52,496 bases of DNA from Rubrivivax sp. (GTDB lineage Bacteria > Pseudomonadota > Gammaproteobacteria > Burkholderiales > Burkholderiaceae_C): contig JAJTGU010000059.1 in the NCBI GenBank assembly GCA_021297985.1, positions 1-52,496 on the forward strand, read 5' to 3'. The position numbers were made by a program, and so were the translations under genes. The first letter of the stretch is position 1; every line of letters begins with the position of its first letter. Positions 51,642 through 52,496 of this stretch are shown here, piece after piece. Under the pieces are notes generated by a model. It was not told where the DNA came from. It made no database searches and worked only from the letters and a program-made list of their open reading frames with translations.

Positions 51642-52496
51642 ATGAGTGTCACCACAACGGCGGGTGCCAAGTCCGCGCCCAACCAGGCTCCCGGCCCCGA
51701 CATCGCCGACTGGCGTCCGGAAGACGACACGTTCTGGAATGCCACGGGCAGGAAAGTCGCTTACCGCAACCTCTGGATCTCGGTGCCCGCGCTGCTGTGC
51801 GGTTTCGCGGTCTGGGGCATGTGGGGAATCATCACCGTGCAGATGCTCAACCTGGGGTTTCCTTTCACCCAGGCCGAGTTGTTCACGCTGACGGCCATTG
51901 CCGGCATCTCGGGCGCCACCATGCGCATCCCGGCCAGCTTCCTCATCCGCCTGGCCGGCGGGCGCAACACGATCTTCCTGACCACCGCCATGTTGCTGGC
52001 CCCGGCCATCGGCACCGGCATCGTGCTGCAGCACAAGGACTGGCCGCTGTGGGCCTTCCAGCTGATGGCGCTGTGGTCGGGCGTGGGCGGCGGCAACTTC
52101 GCCAGTTCGATGTCCAACATCAGCACCTTCTTCCCGAAGCGGCTGCAGGGCACCGCACTCGGGCTGAACGCCGGCCTGGGCAACTTCGGCGTGACGACGA
52201 TGCAGGTCGTCATCCCGCTGGTGATGACGGTGGGCCTGTTCGGCGTCTTCGGTGGCGAGCCGATGGTGCTGGTGAAGGACAGCGGCTGGATCTTCGGCAA
52301 GATCGCCGCCGGCACGCCCACCTGGGTGCAGAACGCCGGCTTCGCCTGGGTGCTGTCGCTGGTGCCGCTGTCGGTGCTGTGCTGGTGGGGCATGAACAAC
52401 CTGAAGACGGTGTCGCCCGCGATTGGCACATCCGCGGGCTCGCCGCTGGTGGCCTTCGCCAAGATCACCTACCTGTACACGCTGGCCTTCGTTCCC
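51642..52496 (+). CDS. Nitrate/nitrite transporter, NarK family (second copy, partial)
   Basis: 285 codons are visible, running to the window end without a stop. A hydrophilic N-terminus (about 1-43, DIADWRPEDDTFWNATGRK) precedes the first span, as in NarK2-type antiporters. The NNP signature appears as WSGVGGGNFASSMSNISTFF, followed by PKRLQGTALGLNAGLGNFGV. The ATG at 51642 has AAGGAGA 10 bases before it. It belongs to one operon with the upstream narK. In many betaproteobacteria such a pair is followed by narGHJI, which would lie just beyond the window. Confidence 0.93.
   Translation, partial: MSVTTTAGAKSAPNQAPGPDIADWRPEDDTFWNATGRKVAYRNLWISVPALLCGFAVWGMWGIITVQMLNLGFPFTQAELFTLTAIAGISGATMRIPASFLIRLAGGRNTIFLTTAMLLAPAIGTGIVLQHKDWPLWAFQLMALWSGVGGGNFASSMSNISTFFPKRLQGTALGLNAGLGNFGVTTMQVVIPLVMTVGLFGVFGGEPMVLVKDSGWIFGKIAAGTPTWVQNAGFAWVLSLVPLSVLCWWGMNNLKTVSPAIGTSAGSPLVAFAKITYLYTLAFVP

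Overview
The window is high-GC DNA from a betaproteobacterium. I infer the order Burkholderiales, in the Rubrivivax/Leptothrix/Ideonella neighbourhood. The basis is the smpB-ratA-rnfH-DUF4124-guaB-guaA block, paired narK genes, base composition and protein style. I could not run any search. I see no rRNA, tRNA, CRISPR array, insertion sequence or integrase.

Layout. (1) 1-6204: the 5' part of dbpA, trhO, a membrane sterol-desaturase-family hydroxylase, then a bacteriophytochrome histidine kinase (bphP) divergent from a heme oxygenase. The heme oxygenase would make the biliverdin chromophore. (2) 6233-22673: a roughly 16 kb catabolic module. An eleven-gene leftward run (17302 to 6286) encodes a histidinol-dehydrogenase-like enzyme, an SDR, a LacI regulator, a double SnoaL-like protein, a complete sugar-type ABC importer, a cupin, an alpha/beta hydrolase and an HpcH/HpaI aldolase. 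Next to it lie a second double SnoaL-like protein, a TonB-dependent receptor and a short MetE-like zinc enzyme. Two near-identical LacI-type palindromes (17332-17347 and 18636-18651) tie these units into one regulon. The module is bracketed by two decayed fragments of a sterol desaturase gene related to the intact copy at 1679-2803. (3) 22655-23149: ureidoglycolate lyase (allA). (4) 23213-43340: a 20 kb leftward operon of seven tightly packed genes: a caspase-like protease with TPRs and a CsgG-like domain, a small CsgG-like protein, an FhaC/ShlB transporter, a 3807-residue filamentous-haemagglutinin-like exoprotein, a Slam-like (DUF560) outer-membrane protein, a FecR/TPR/CsgG-like protein and a TPR protein with a TbpB-like barrel. 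(5) 43477-49814: smpB, ratA, rnfH, a DUF4124 gene, guaB, an MFS exporter and guaA. (6) 49815-52496: a regulatory stretch with an FNR-type box and a NarL/NarP-type 7-2-7 palindrome, then two nitrate/nitrite transporters. The second runs off the window.

How the parts work together. The catabolic module looks like a complete take-up-and-degrade system: TonB receptor in the outer membrane, ABC importer in the inner membrane, oxidation and ring or chain cleavage in the cytosol, and local LacI control. Its substrate cannot be read from the sequence. The 20 kb operon combines two outer-membrane export routes, two-partner secretion (type Vb) and a Slam-like route, with a caspase-fold protease and three related CsgG-like modules. 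It is the best candidate here for an undescribed system. The final pair of narK genes probably precedes a respiratory nitrate reductase operon beyond the window.
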